64,000 bases of DNA from Prillingera fragicola (GCA_002335605.1 BEDY01000001.1:1-64000); one strand, 5' to 3'; positions 44,630 through 56,664 are shown, counted from the stretch's first letter. Notes: generated from the sequence alone by a model not told the origin. A program made the numbers and translations.

Positions 44630-45259
44630 ATGAGCGTGAGTATCGAGACGCAGGACGCTTCCCGGCCATATCCGCCTCCAGACTAACACTGCAAGGAAAT
44701 CCCAACCCTCCTGGCCTCTCTGGCCCCGAAACGCCGCACGTCGAGCTCCTCATCCACCTCCTCGACGTCGGACACGCCAGCCCCAGCCCAAACCCAAGCC
44801 CAAACCCAAGCCTCACGCCGCTGGTCCCTCTCCGCACTGGCGGCCATGGCCCGCCCGAAAACCGACGAAGACCTCGCGGCGTCAGTCAACCAGGGCCACC
44901 CGCACCACCCGCACCACGACCCACACACGTCGACCGTGGGGTGGATCGACGGCGTGCCCTCCATCCCGGCAAGGGTGTACTTGTACGGCCTGCCGAACCC
45001 CGTCGACGAGCAGGAGATGCACGGCCCGCACCCCATGCCTACTGCTTCTGCGGCGGCGGCGGGCAAGAAGCACGAGGACAAGGGGTATCCTACGGGGGTG
45101 TGGAGCGAGACTGTGCCCGTGCCCGAGTGGAAGGGGGCGGGGTTGAGGAGGCAGTATAGCAACAATAGCGAGTCGGCCATCAAGGAGGAGCCGTACCCTA
45201 CGGGCGTGTGGAGTGAGGTGCCGCCGGTGACGGGGTGGAGGGTGCACAAGAGGCCCTAG
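44630..45259 (+). CDS. Small protein with YPTGVWSE repeats, 189 aa
   Basis: Exon 1 is two codons (ATG AGC, 44630-44635). A 60-nt intron with GACTAAC and GCAAG follows, then exon 2 (44696-45259). The product has a Ser/Thr-rich N-terminus (KRRTSSSSS), a Gln/Ala stretch, SRRWSLSALAAMARP, a His-rich loop, and two C-terminal copies of YPTGVWSE each followed by PV..W. A WIDGVPSIPARVYLYGLPN segment may be its only folded part. Two R-R-x-S motifs suggest basophilic kinase sites. No known family; the spliced start agrees with the tiny-first-exon layout of the other small genes. Confidence 0.65.
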
Positions 45260-46156
45260 GTGGGGGTGCGGTGGGTGACAAGGTTTAATTATCGGAAGAG
45301 CAAGCATCATCAGAAGTGAGCAAGACGTGCAGAATGCGTACCAAGGGCGATCAGAATGTACATTGTTGTGAACAAGAGCGAGGTCGAGGCCTGCGTGACT
45401 GATAATTTCTAATCAATTTACAAATATTCATTACAGTTCGGAACCAAACAACTTGACACACTAATGACCATTTCTAATAGAATTGACCGACACTGTGAGA
45501 CTCTCAGAGTCTGCGTAGCACTGAGCAGCACCTGAGGACTGAGCTCTTGATGACTAGCTCGCACTCGAACAAGTCTACGCCAGAGCTGTTCAAGCCAGCT
45601 CAGAGCATGGTTGTCACACCGTATAGCCTCGCCATTCCTTCGGGTTTGACACCGTCCCGCGTTCAAGTCTGCTGTGGTGGCATTAAACCCATGCTTTCAC
45701 AGTAGGATAGGGTCATGCGCGGTATCGTTGCTCTTTCCTACAGCACGTAGCCGGCAGCAGCAGCACCAACATGAAGTAGCAAGCAACCACATTGTGACGG
45801 CGAGAGTGGGGACTTCAGTGCATTCCCAAAATAGAACACTCCACTTTGTCCACCTTTTCTCCTCATCCTACTCGTACTCTTCTGCTGAGCCTCTGCCTTG
45901 CCCGATTGTTCGACTCGACGCTCACAGAGGCAGAAAGAGAGTGGTAGGCTTTTTACGCTAAACCTTGGTCTTCATACCGCTCTACCGTCATTGATGTGTC
46001 ATACTCACCAGGAGCCATGGAGCCTCACAGAGCCACAGTCCAGCTTGTCCAGACGGCCAACGCCGGATTATGCTAGCCATGACTCAATCGAGTAGTCGCC
46101 TTAAAGTCCCAGCAGTTCGGATATGCTCTCATACCTACCAACTGACCTCTCTGACC
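45260..46156. other. Intergenic region
   Basis: No supported gene. An AT-rich piece lies at 45390-45480. A tRNA-like GTTCAAGTC element at about 45660 was examined and rejected. Confidence 0.45.
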
Positions 46157-47734
46157 ATGGCAGCCACTCAGCAACAAGTCTTCGCCCACCACCTAGACGT
46201 GGAAGCTGCACCAGACCCGCACGACAAGAATGCTGACCGAAGCCTGCTTTTCCGCCTGGATGTAAGCTACCCTCCATCCAAACCAGCTCACACCCCAGTG
46301 CCGCATCATCCCCATCACAGCCCTCCTGTATCTCGCAGCCTTTCTCGACCGGGGGAACATTGGCAACGCAAAGCTCCAAGGCCTCCTGGACATTTTCGGC
46401 GACAATGCAGACCACAAGTTTTCCATCGCGCTGTGTCTCTTCTACGTAACCTACATCGTGTTCAACATCCCAGGCAACATTCTCGGCTCGGTCATCCAGC
46501 CAAACTATGCCCTCGCCCTTGGCGCGCTCATCTGGGGTGTGGCGTCGACGGCCCAAGCGGGTGCGCACAACTTTGCCGCGATTGTGGTTTGTCGCCTGTT
46601 CATCGGTCTCGGCGAGGCTGGGTTCGGGGCAGCCGTGCCGCTGTACTACAGCCTGTGGTATCGGCGAGAGGAGATTGCGTTGCGGATCAGCTTATACGTC
46701 GGTGCGGGGTCTTTGGCCGGCGCGTGAGTCGCACCCCATGTCGGTAGCTGACAGCAGGTTTGGCGGCTTGATCGCGTACGGCGTGAGCTTTATCCACTCC
46801 AAGATCGACACCTGGCGCATTCTCTTTCTCATCGAGGGCCTGCCCAGCATAGCCCTTGCGGCCGTGCTGGTGGTCTTTTTGCCATCTACACCTGAAAAGT
46901 CGCGCTTTATCAACGACGCCGACCGGGCTCGCATCAAGCACAGGCTGTACGACGCCGGTGTGTCGCACGCGCACACCTTTGATCGGTCAGCGTTCAAACA
47001 CGTCTTGTCCACGCCGACGACCTATCTCAACTGCCTCATCTACATGGGCCTCAACCTGAGTCTAGGCAGCGTGAGCGGCTTCCTGCCTACCATCGTCAAG
47101 ACGTTTGGCTACTCCAACAGCCGCGCGCAGCTCATGACCGTCCCGCCGTACGCGGTCGCGTTTGTCGGCACGCTCGCATTCTCCTACGCGTCAGACAAGA
47201 CACGTACCCGCGGCCCCTTTGTCATAACACTCATGATCCTCTCAGCGATCGGCTTTGCCATCCTCCTCGGCGCGCCGCACTCGAACCCCGCGCGGTACTT
47301 TGCGACATTCCTCGTCGTCCTCGGCGCCTTTAGCAATATCCCACTCATGCTCAGCTGGGCAGCCAACACGGCTGGCTCCCACAGTGCCGCGGCAGTCAGG
47401 CTCGGGATGCTCAATGCCCTCGGACAGTGTTTCTCTAGTACGTCCCCTGCGCCGGCGCGGACGCTGACGCGCAGTCCTGTCGTCGTTCATCTTTCCAGCC
47501 TCGGAGGCGCCAAAGTGGCACAAGGGGTTTGCGCTAAACTTGACCTTTAACGTCATTGCAGCCATCACCGCGCTGTATCTCACAATCTACTATCGCAGAG
47601 AGAACGCCAAACGCGACGCCGCTGTTGAAACCGAGAGTGCGCACGAAGCCGATGAAAAGGCCGGCGGCGTGGAGAGGGCCGAGGTGCCTGTCAACTTGCA
47701 CGATATGGCGCCTGGATTTAGGTATTTCACGTAG
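46157..47734 (+). CDS. MFS anion:cation symporter, second copy
   Basis: Four exons (46157-46261, 46299-46723, 46758-47437, 47475-47734) join in frame to 489 residues. After a 35-residue polar N-terminus come 12 likely helices. DRGNIGNAKL after helix 1, IVFNIPGNIL, RLFIGLGEAGFGAAVPLYYSLWYRREE and the IPLMLSWAANTAG segment are the family marks. It imports an organic anion with protons at the plasma membrane; the substrate is unknown. It is only a distant relative of the symporter at 18-19.7 kb. It lies 525 bp upstream of a co-directional CmcJ-type oxidoreductase, which may act on the same compound. Confidence 0.9.
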
Positions 47735-48259
47735 AAGGTGCTGGGTAGGTGCTCCGGTGTTGCCATGCTTTGTATGCATGATACCAGTGATCCAAATGGA
47801 CAGTTGTTCGAGAAGCGTCGCGAGATGAGATAGGATGGAAATGTCAGTTCCGTGGTGGAGGTGGATCACGTCATGATGATCTCAGCCAGACTTCTATTGC
47901 TAAGCAATCATCCCTTTCAACATCTCTGCTCGTTCATGAACACGCCATCGAGTGTAGTTTGCCATACAGTCTGCACGTGTGAGTATCGCCTTGGACGACG
48001 TGTGGGGCTGACTGTTGCCGTTACTCAGCCTCTGTGCGCGTTCTTATTCAGCAGCTGTTCCACATCTTGCATATATAACGCCAACACTGAACGCGTCCTA
48101 AGCTCCATCAATCCTGCAAGACACCAGTGACTCGCACGCTACTACACTCACCAACCCACATCCACGACCGTACCCGTCACCATACTAGCCCGCCGCGCAT
48201 ACGCTTACCTCGCAACCAACCTCCACAACCCTCCCATCCCCGGCCACCTCCTGCCCACA
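47735..48259. other. Intergenic region with a TATA box
   Basis: Contains TATATAA at 48072-48078, ~185 bp before the next start codon, then a C/A-rich leader. No gene. Confidence 0.5.
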
Positions 48260-49195
48260 ATGACCGTCGCAACTCTCGCCCCGTCCACGCACTCAATCTT
48301 CCGCCACATCGACCCAGCAACAATCACACCCGGCAAGAAACCCTGGACCAAGGTCGACGCCAGCGGCCTGTCGTACAAGCAGACCGAAACCCCGCGCCCA
48401 GTGTACAACGCGCGCGACGCCCCGGCCGACGAGTTTAAAGACGTCGACAAGACGGGTTTCGCGTACTACACCTCGCCCTCGAGCGTCAACCTCGACGAGG
48501 TCCTGCACGACCAGCCCGTCGTGCGTGGAGCCTACTATGACGAGATCGAAGCCGCCCTGCGCGCCAACCTCACCACGGGCGCGGGGATCAAGAAGATCGT
48601 AATCTTCGACCACACCATTCGCATCCACGACCCGACCTCGGCGCGGCAGCCGGTCCAGAACGTCCACGTCGACCAGACGCCCGAAGCGGCGCGCACGCGC
48701 GTGCGCAAGCACACGGGCGCCGAGGCCGAGGAGCTACTCAAGGGCCGGTTCCAGCTCATCAACGTCTGGCGGCCGCTTGGTCATGCTGCGAGTGATTTCC
48801 CTCTGGGGGTGATTGACTGGCGGACCGCGAACGGGAGGGAGGATCTCGTGCCCATCGACCTGCTGTATCCCGAGCACGACGGGGATGACGGGGATCACCG
48901 CGGCAAGGAGAAGCTGGCTGCGACGTACGACGAGACGTCCACCGCGGGGTATGTCGTCGGCGGGGAGACGTACGGTGTCAAGCCGAGTGAGAAGCACAAG
49001 TTTTACTACGTCAAGGATATGACGCCCGACGAGATCATGTTCATCAAGTGCTACGACTCGCAGTCTGAGGATAACGGCGGGCCCAAGGGCTTGGCCGGAT
49101 TCACCCCGCACACGGCCTTTGTCGACCCCAACACGCCAGAGGGCGCCAAGCCCAGGCAGAGCATCGAGGTGCGCGCGCTCGTGTTTTACGACTAG
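48260..49195 (+). CDS. CmcJ/AsaB-type hydroxylase/desaturase-like oxidoreductase
   Basis: A single exon encodes 311 residues, the family's normal size. Seen are FAYYTSPSSVN, IFDHTIRI, VHVDQTPEAARTRVR (about residue 135, with the likely metal-binding His-x-Asp), FQLINVWRPLG, HKFYYVKDMTPDE and FIKCYDS, then HTAFVDP and SIEVRAL near the end. This is the pattern of the GA4-desaturase / AsaB / cephamycin CmcJ group, iron-dependent or related oxygenases of secondary metabolism. The substrate is unknown. The upstream symporter and the downstream convergent amidohydrolase suggest a small catabolic or biosynthetic set. Confidence 0.88.
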   Translation: MTVATLAPSTHSIFRHIDPATITPGKKPWTKVDASGLSYKQTETPRPVYNARDAPADEFKDVDKTGFAYYTSPSSVNLDEVLHDQPVVRGAYYDEIEAALRANLTTGAGIKKIVIFDHTIRIHDPTSARQPVQNVHVDQTPEAARTRVRKHTGAEAEELLKGRFQLINVWRPLGHAASDFPLGVIDWRTANGREDLVPIDLLYPEHDGDDGDHRGKEKLAATYDETSTAGYVVGGETYGVKPSEKHKFYYVKDMTPDEIMFIKCYDSQSEDNGGPKGLAGFTPHTAFVDPNTPEGAKPRQSIEVRALVFYD

Positions 49196-50688
49196 AGCTG
49201 CAGCGCCTTGAGTCTGAAAAGGACCGAGCTGCCCGTGTTCTCATAGTTTATGTGTTCGTAGCCGTGTTCAAAGCTGTAGCAATGTATAGACATGTGCATA
49301 AGGACGAGCACGCGACATGACGTAGCAGCGACGGACAGAGCCAAAGACGGCTCGACACAGTCTCAGTCCAGGCAGAGCCCGCGGCAAGCTCGGCGTCGGC
49401 TCTTTCATCTATGTACACTCACCCATACAGGCCCCGATCAGCAAGAGTACGGCATCAAGACACCCCCAAGGCGAGTGGCGAGCAGCAGCAACAACGATGA
49501 AATGACGACACTTGCACCATGGCTTTACCGAAGGTGCCCACCTCCACCCACATGACCCACCACAGCCGGGCCGTTTCGTGCCGGACCATTTCTCTCTCTC
49601 CTTTTCTCACCTCTCTCCACAGCCTGCTGCTGCGGTCGCGGCGGCAAGTGCAGACTGGCTACGGACCACGTTGCGGCCATGCAGAGCGAGGAGAAACATA
49701 CACAGAACGACCAGCCATCTCGCATGTGGGGCAGGGTGTGTAACCCCGTCAGAGTGTTGTTTGGTTCCACTTGTGCGGTGGCGTGGGCTGTGGGCTGTGG
49801 GCTGGGGTGGGCAGTGCAGGTCTCTCTGTTGGTTGTCGTCGTTGCTCGTGGTCTTTGGTACATAGCTTCATCTTGCTACTAGGGATAATGAGGACAAGGA
49901 GAAGGTTGTGTAGCAGTGGTGACATGAGGCAGTACGGCGTGGTCAACGAGAGAAAGAGCCAGGCGCTACACGGTTGATGAGCACCCTCGGCATCAAGGCC
50001 ATGCCCTGTCAACTATCATACTAAACTGTATTTATTTACAAGACAGCAGGATCTCGCCTATCCCGCGTCTCCTCCTCGTCCCGGCGCGGCCATGGCCTAC
50101 CCCCCTTCCTCTCAGCGCGCCATCCCACTGACCAGGCCAGAAAATGGCGGGCGGGCATGGCAGAGACTGCCGTCTTCCTCATCTCTGGCCGCGAGTACTG
50201 CGGCGTATTTCTCGGCTTGTGCCTCGTCAACCGGCGCTCTATGCGCTTGATCCTTGTCGATTCCGTGCTTGTCGCCGAGACCGCATGGGCTGATTCACCG
50301 ACGGCGATCCCGTTGACAGAGTTTCTCGACAGTGACACCAATCCCAACAGCATGCCTTGGCAGCTCACGGTTGCGGAGACTGAGGACCCACAGTCGAAGC
50401 GTGGAACAAGGCGTGGAATAAACAGGCGTTGAACCCGCTCGTGGGGTATTCTCGTCTAGGTCTCGAGGTCCTCGAGAGTTGAGGATCGTGGCTGTTTTGG
50501 TATCCCGGATGACCTGGATGGGTTCATTCGTGAGGTTAGGGAAGCCCTCGTCTCGCAAACTGGGCACTCTGGTGATTGATCGCACGCTGTCTGCACTTGT
50601 AGCCTTACTCTCAGCAGTGATAGGGACTGAACTGCACCCAAATGCCGTGGCTTGTGTCGCATCCTTCTATCCCAAACTCTATGAATGT
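49196..50688. other. 1.5-kb intergenic region
   Basis: A minus-strand frame ending at 50036 (last 40 codons start MPARHFLAWSVGWRAERKGG, very basic and Trp-containing) could be a small protein but has no supporting signal. Other frames look random. Confidence 0.4.
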
Positions 50689-51640
50689 CTAGGCATACAA
50701 CTTTGCAGCATTGTCCACCATCATCTTTGCAAACAGCTCCTCTCCCAGCCACTCTCTCAACAGCGAGATCCACTTGGGCATATCCTCGGACCTGAACTCG
50801 ATCTCACTGGCCCCAGCAGCCTTCTGCGCGGCCAGCTCTTCAGGCAGGGGCACAAACGGCCAATCGCTCGCCCAGACGATGCGGTCCTCAAACTTTGCCA
50901 GCGCGCGCACGAGCGGCTCGACAGCCTCATACTTTTTCGTGATGCGGTAGGGCGCGCTGAGCTTGCAATACACGTTGGGCTGGGCCATGAGGCCCAGCAC
51001 GGCCGGGACGAAGGGGAGTGCGTCGAGGTCGGCCACGTCGACGGTGCGCGGGGTGGGGCCGGACCAGGGGCCGGGGAGGAAGCCCATGTGGTCGATCATG
51101 AGGACTTGGGACTTGGGGAACGTGTCAAAGGCAGCGAGGAGCTGGCGTCAGTCATTGTTCAGCGCCCGAGCTCACAGTGTCAAAGAACGCGGGGTTGGGC
51201 TCCTGCACGCAGACCGACCAGCCGGTGACGCCTGCCGCGTCGAGGCGGTCAAACACGGCCTTGAGCTGGGCGACGCGGCTGTCGAGGTCGTCCCCTTGGA
51301 GCGGGGCGCGTACGCCGCGCAGGCCCTTGGCGTGCAGTGCGCGGATACCTGCGGCGTCCTCGTCCGTGAGGGCGCCGACAGCGCGGCGGCTGGGGTCCTT
51401 GGCGAGCCATTCGAGGAGGGTCGTGAGGTCTTTGCCAAAGACAAAGGAGTGGACGAGGACCTGCCTGTCGAGGCCGAGCTGGGCGTGCATGTCCTCTTGG
51501 ACTTGGGCGGGGAGGCGCGGGGGTGTGAACGGGGGCGTGGCGCTGAGGGGGTGGTGCGGCGGGAAGATGTGAAAGTGCGTGTCCCAGCTGCCCTCTGGGA
51601 GGGGCTGGTCGAGGGTCGTCGGGCTGAGGGAGACGTGCAT
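50689..51640 (-). CDS. Amidohydrolase (2-pyrone-4,6-dicarboxylate hydrolase-like)
   Basis: Two exons (minus: 51640-51176 and 51141-50689) around a 34-nt intron encode 305 residues. The metal-binding DTHFHIF lies near the N-terminus, IDHMGF after the mid-region, and the terminal catalytic Asp is in WASDWPF. Order and length match amidohydrolase_2 proteins of the LigI type, which open lactones of aromatic breakdown. The start was set at MHVSL, where homology begins, and not 15 codons upstream; ACTATATACA on the plus strand ~50 bp upstream is a TATA candidate. It converges with the CmcJ-type gene. Confidence 0.9.
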
Positions 51641-51692
51641 TGTGATGAGCTTGCTGAGGAGGAACGAGCGAGCAAGAAATGGCACTGGAGAC

Positions 51693-51698
51693 TATATA
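51693..51698 (-). promoter_or_regulatory. TATA-like box of the amidohydrolase gene
   Basis: TATATA (TGTATATAGT on the minus strand), about 53 bases upstream of the chosen start. Confidence 0.45.
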
Positions 51699-52121
51699 CA
51701 TGGTTCATGTTGCACGGTTCAGTACGGCATATGGCGGATCTCACCATCCGGCCCGGCGGACCGGGGTCCGGAGCTCGTCACCCAACACGTCGAGCGGCAT
51801 CGCCGGTCCGTCCATGTTCAACAAGAGCAACAACTAATAACAGCACTGAATGCAGCAGCGACAGCTCGTGGACGCCGCCGGGGACCCCGTGCACGTCATC
51901 ACTGCTGCTGTCAATGGTGCCCCGCGTGACGTCGCCGCCATGACGTTGGGTGGCTTACCCTGTGCGCAGCAGCTCACGACGACAACTAACGTTGGAGCGT
52001 TGCGAAAAAACCTGCATAACCCAGAAAATTCTCTAACATGGAAGCAGTGGTGTGCTCGATGTGCTTCTCCCTACAGCGCGAAGGACCAGCCTGGCCGTAT
52101 GTCTAGCTTGATAGTAGCGGC
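51699..52121. other. Intergenic region
   Basis: No supported feature apart from the amidohydrolase promoter. Confidence 0.4.
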
Positions 52122-52316
52122 TTATGCGCGCGGGGCCGGAGCCTGGTTGTCCAACGGGCTTGGGCCCGCGGGATCTGCGTTGCCAGCGCTGAGGCGGCGT
52201 TCGAACAGCACGTCGCTGGTCGTGCGGCGGAGGGGGCAGGGGCGATGAGGCGTCGTTGCCGGGGACGTCATCTTGAGCGTCTCGGGGACGGACTTGAGCG
52301 TGGGCTGGCCGGGCAT
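52122..52316 (-). CDS. Small basic protein with RRxS motifs, 64 aa
   Basis: Coding exon starts MPGQPTLKSVPETLK and includes LRRTTSDVLFERRLSAGN, giving two R-R-x-[S/T] sites. A likely 5'-leader intron (CAGTGAGTTG donor to CAACTGACAAG/CAG acceptor, about 52327-52373) ends ~10 bases before the ATG. It is the first of a run of tiny genes that continues to the window end. No family recognised. Confidence 0.5.
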   Translation of the reverse strand: MPGQPTLKSVPETLKMTSPATTPHRPCPLRRTTSDVLFERRLSAGNADPAGPSPLDNQAPAPRA

Positions 52317-52912
52317 TGGTGCTTCTGCTTGTCAGTTGGCGTCCAGGCTGGCGAGGTGTGGTCAACTCACTGTGGTGGCGGTGGTGGTACAGAAGCTTGA
52401 TAAGATACAAGTTGAGACGTGCGTGGGAGACCTAGGAAGACGACAAAGGCAGCCGTTTAAGTATACAGCAGAACGGACACGCCACTCGACCTCAGGTTGC
52501 AAAACGTCACTTTGAGATCTAGTCCAGGATCGAGCCAAACGCCAGCTACATCATACAAAGGCCAGTCATTGGGGTCTATCGGAGTGCGAGCAAGCCTGGT
52601 TTCGCCGTCTCGCACGTTTAAAAGTTCTAGACTCTGTACATGTTGCAGTAGCTCGTTTTCTCTGACAGCACCGTCACTTGCAGTCTGCGCCAAAGTACAC
52701 AGCGGAATGACCATCTCCGTCGTCTGGACCACGCAGTCACTGTGGCCCCGCATGTCGAGAGCTGCGCGCCACCCCCGATGATGACCGGCGCGCAGCAGCT
52801 GTTGCGCTCAAAATGGGCCTCCCACGATGCACAAGTCTCGACCAAGCCCAGTCGCAGTAACAGTTTGGCCGAGAAATCAAAAACCTTCTGACTCGTCACA
52901 TCCCAGTACAGA
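52317..52912. other. Intergenic region
   Basis: Leader of the previous gene and 3' flank of the next. No further gene is supported. Confidence 0.4.
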
Positions 52913-53196
52913 CTACTTTTGCTTGTGCTCCTCCCAGACCTCTTCAACGCTACCCCTGCGCTCCTCACCCTGGGCCTGCTGCGCGAGCTGGGCACGGAAC
53001 CACCCGGGGACATGCATGTGCTCTGCGTCGACCGAGCCGACGCTCGAGGAGCGGCGGTGGTAGATGCTGCCCGGGGGCGTGTGGGGGTCGGCTTCGGGCG
53101 CACGTGGGTCGGCGTAGGTGAACGAGACAAAGGACGCTTCGGGGGACTGGACGTTAGTCTGGGTCGTGAGGGTGAGGGTCTTACGTTGAAACTCAT
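52913..53196 (-). CDS. Small protein with RRSSS and RRGS motifs, 81 aa
   Basis: Exon 1 is four codons (MSFN, 53185-53196). A 38-nt intron with GACTAACGTCCAG follows, then exon 2 (52913-53146). The product has EASFVSFTYADPRAPEADPHTPPGS in two runs, HRRSSSVGSVD, a VPGWFRAQLAQQ helix, ERRGSVEEVW and a Lys-rich end. The two R-R-x-S sites are followed by similar SV(G/E) text, as if duplicated. Probably a disordered phosphoprotein; family unknown. Confidence 0.65.
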
Positions 53197-53928
53197 TGTG
53201 AGGGCTATGCTGTGGGGGGGTCGGCGATGGGTGGGTGATGGGTAGCAGTGGGAAGAGATGAGTGGGCAAGTCCAAGTAGTTGTGGCAAGTGGAGCAGCGA
53301 CGACGCCGCGGTCCTTGCTAATGTATGCTTCTTTCCGTACCGCAGTTGACTCATCGCAGTTGCGGAGACGTGGTAACAGAGGGAGCACGTCAGCCATGCA
53401 GCGGCTACGATGGCCGCTGGGACTGCAGACCCAAGAGATCAGAGTCACGAGTCAGACCAGTTCATTTCATGATCAAGCGCGAGTGAGCATTGTCAGCCTC
53501 GGGGTGAAAGAGTCGTGACGATGGCAGTGTGGGGTCAGCAGAGGCACCGGAGGCGAATTGCACAGGAGTCGAGGCCGGAGGAGAGCGAGCAGAGCAAGAC
53601 GAACATGATTATGTGCAAAAGAACAGAGACGACGGGTACGTACGTCATGCCGTACCCCGGCGTGGCCTTCGAGTCGGCCTGCGGCGTCCTCCGCCGGCTG
53701 CGAGATTGTCGGTATCGACGTTCTTCAGTGCTGCATACAGCTGTGGACGTCCATGAACTGCTGCTGCAAATGCTAGTTCTGCTCTCATGTAGCATCTAGT
53801 GTCTCTTGGCTATGATACAGTAACTTCTTCTCTCGGTACGACTCTCGCCCCCAGGTGCGCTTACTGCTGTGCCACCTCGACCACGGAAAGTCACCGTCCT
53901 CCTATGATACAGTCGCTCCAGCCAAAAC
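53197..53928. other. Intergenic region
   Basis: Short frames on both strands, none with support. Confidence 0.4.
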
Positions 53929-54165
53929 TCATGCGAGGCGCACAATACGCGCAGTCGCGAACCGCAAGCTGACCCGGCTGGCAGTGACAGTCTGGCCCTG
54001 TGATGGTGTGTCCTGCTTTCGTCAGCCAGAGCCGGGGAAGAGCCCAAGGCAAGAACTCACTGGGCGAGACGCTGGCTGTTCTGCGGCCACGACAGTCGAA
54101 TCCGATGTAAAGAGAATCTCCTCGTCGGCAATCTCCTCGAGCTGGTCGTTCCATTCGTCGGACAT
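53929..54165 (-). CDS. Small acidic-then-basic protein, 63 aa
   Basis: Two exons (minus: 54165-54061 and 54015-53929) around a 45-nt intron (GTGAGT..GGCTGACGAAAG). The N-terminus MSDEWNDQLEEIADEEILF is a strongly acidic helix; the C-terminus TASRVSLRFATARIVRL is basic and amphipathic. A TATAAG lies ~86 bp upstream on the minus strand. The charge split could allow self-association or membrane contact, which is inference. No family recognised. Confidence 0.6.
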
Positions 54166-55591
54166 GGTGTGGTTGTAGGTTGGGGTGGTTGAAGAACAGC
54201 AGGTAGAAGTTGTGGGCAGTGGTGGCTTCAACCCTCGTTCGAGTGCTGATCTTATACATCATCCTCCAACTCTATCGAACGCCGCCACCCCCGCCCTCGT
54301 CTAAGGGCCTCCAGTTCCCGTATGCAACTACGCACAATCACTGCGTTCCCGCCACGGCCAAACCTGCTTCCCAGTGCAGCTCCAATGACACCCACAATCC
54401 CTGACCCAAGGTAATGTTGTGCCTCCACCTGTATCCGTCCACCCGCGGCAGCACCTGTACATGACAATGTCGGGCACTTTGGCTCCTCTGCGCGTCATTC
54501 ACTGAACCCTTCTGCACGCTGAGCCGAAGAGAGCGACAAGAAACGACATCAGGGCCGTGCTCATGCTCACTACTCGAGGCAGCAACCAGAGAAGCAGCAA
54601 CACTCGGTGCCTGTCCCGACTCCACGGCATTCCAGCGCCACCAGCCTCTATCACTCGCCTCTTCCTTACATGTGCATGAGGAACCGGGGTTCGAGCAGCG
54701 AGCGGGACACAGGCTCAGCGGAAACGGTCAGCGCTGATTCCTAGTTTCGTGCATGCATACTCTTTCGGTGCCTTGCCCGCTGAATGCTGTCCTTGATCTT
54801 TGCAGCGGTGGTGAGCGAATGGCGAGCACGAAACGCCTTGCTAGCAGCCGCTGCCGTTGGAAGAGACGGAGACGGGGTGTCGCGTTCGACCCGGTGGCGT
54901 TTACCCTGGATATCTACTGTGGTACGCGGCTTGACGCGCTCTTTCTGTCACAATAGGTGGTGGGGGATGAGGCTTCCGGCGTGGGTAGTGTGCGTTTAGT
55001 CGCTGCGTGTGGCTGGCACTTGAGCATGGGCGGTCGGCATGTGCACGTACATGGGCTGGGATCTCCTGACTTGCTTCAGGCCTTGGGAGCTGCTCAATGC
55101 TTAATCTCGCCACAAAGAACATGGCGAGTAGACTGCAACAAGTGCAGAGTGCCACACGGACATTACGAGCGTCGTGCACGCTGTTCCTGACACTGGCAAC
55201 GGTCACTTGCACCCTCATCGGCAAGTCTTCCAAGATAGTTCCATAGGAACAGGCGGTGGAGCTTAGCTTCGATTCGCAATGACTAGAGAAGCCGTTACCA
55301 CCATCAACTGACTAGCAACTACCCATGAGCTGCTACGCCGCGGGTGTGACAATCGAGTGGTTGTCGACGCGTCCACAGACTCGGGCGACGCAATGAACAA
55401 CGCGGCATCGTCGTGAGAGAGTAGGTATGACCTGGCCCCGGCTTTGTTGTGAGATAGTATGCATACGAGACATGAGTTACTGCTGCTTTTTGGCCACGTC
55501 TTCCGTCGTTCTTGCCGAGAAGGGGTCTTTCGTCGAGCAAACGGGTCACGTACCACTTGTCGCCTCAACCTACACTCCTCAACCTACACTC
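54166..55591. other. 1.4-kb intergenic region
   Basis: No convincing gene. Frames above 60 codons lack motifs and splice continuity. Confidence 0.4.
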
Positions 55592-56072
55592 CTACTCGAC
55601 GTCACCCCCTCCCTCCTCGTTACCCCACCCATACCTGCTGGGCGTGTGCCACCCGCCTCCCTCCTGGAGCCGGACGTGGCGCCCAGGCGCGCCGGGCATC
55701 TTGTCCCTCTTGGGGGTAGCCATGGGCTCGCCGCCCGAGGTGTCGTCGCGCATGCCACTCGTGTCGTGCTGGCTCAGCCGCGCCAGCATGGCCGCGTTGC
55801 CCGACATGTTGGCCGAGTCCCTCCTGGCGTCGAACAGGGGGGAATGGTCCTCGTTGGACATGGACATGTCCTGGTCCTGCGGCATGGGCATGGACATGGG
55901 CTGCTCGGCGGCTTCGGTGTGGGCCTCGAGAGTGGGCGCTTGGGCCACGCGGTCGGCTTGGTTGAAGGAGCTGCCAAAGGCTACCGCGGGGGAGGGTGGG
56001 GGTGGGGAGGTGCCGGTTTGTTGGTTCTGGGTTGTCAGCAAATCCCAGCCACGGGCCACTCACTGCCTGCAT
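55592..56072 (-). CDS. Small Met/Gln/Ser-rich protein, 147 aa (paralog pair member 1)
   Basis: Exon 1 is three codons (MQA, 56064-56072), then a 37-nt intron (GTGAGT..GCTGACAACCCAG) and exon 2 (55592-56026). The product is disordered-looking, with MSMPMPQDQDMSMSNED, ARRDSANMSGN (R-R-x-S) and a C-terminal HTPSRYGWGNEEGGGDVE. The last stretch closely matches the C-terminus of the next gene upstream on the same strand (TPSGYAWGSEEGVGEI). The two are therefore likely diverged tandem duplicates sharing one C-terminal functional motif. Confidence 0.65.
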
Positions 56073-56664
56073 TGTGGTAGCGTGAGAGGCGATAGAGTTC
56101 TCAGCAGCGTAGCGGCAACATCGGTGGGGCTTTTAAATCATCCACTTGCCACAAACACCTGACCCAGCCCCGTGTCGGCTACTCGCCGCTGTTGCCGCCG
56201 GACATGTGTGGAATGACGCGCTTACGCCGAGCCCGAGAGCCGACAGGAGGGCTATGTATACCTCGCTGCAGTGGCGACGAGGGTCTTGGTATGGGTTGTG
56301 CCTGCTATTGGATCAGTGGATCAAGTGGCAAACGTGCTGCTCCACTGCCACTTTGTTGGATCTCCATTGCTGTTGCGTCGTTGGCGTTGGGATCAGCTGA
56401 CGGCGGACAGGCCCGCTCGGAATGTTGCTCCGAGCTCGGCGGTCGTCGGCGATGATATGCTTGTGCGGGGTAAGGCGTCGATACAGAGAATGACCGAGGA
56501 GGAGGAGATGTTGAGCGGTATCGGCGACGAGCGAGGCGGCAGCAGCAGTCACGAAACGATGCATGCTATTCAAACCACTTGTCTTGCTCTTGGTGTCTCT
56601 TCCGCGACTTCAGACCGTCACCCCGCGTCGTATCCTACAACAAGTCTCCTCTCCCTCCTGAAGG
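56073..56664. other. Intergenic region
   Basis: TTTAAA-like box near 56135 for the downstream minus-strand gene. No other feature is supported. Confidence 0.4.

Noticed and set aside
45600..45690. tRNA-like element with GTTCAAGTC and an AGCTCAGAGCA box
   Set aside because: The acceptor and T stems do not pair and the anticodon loop has six bases. It does not fold as a tRNA.
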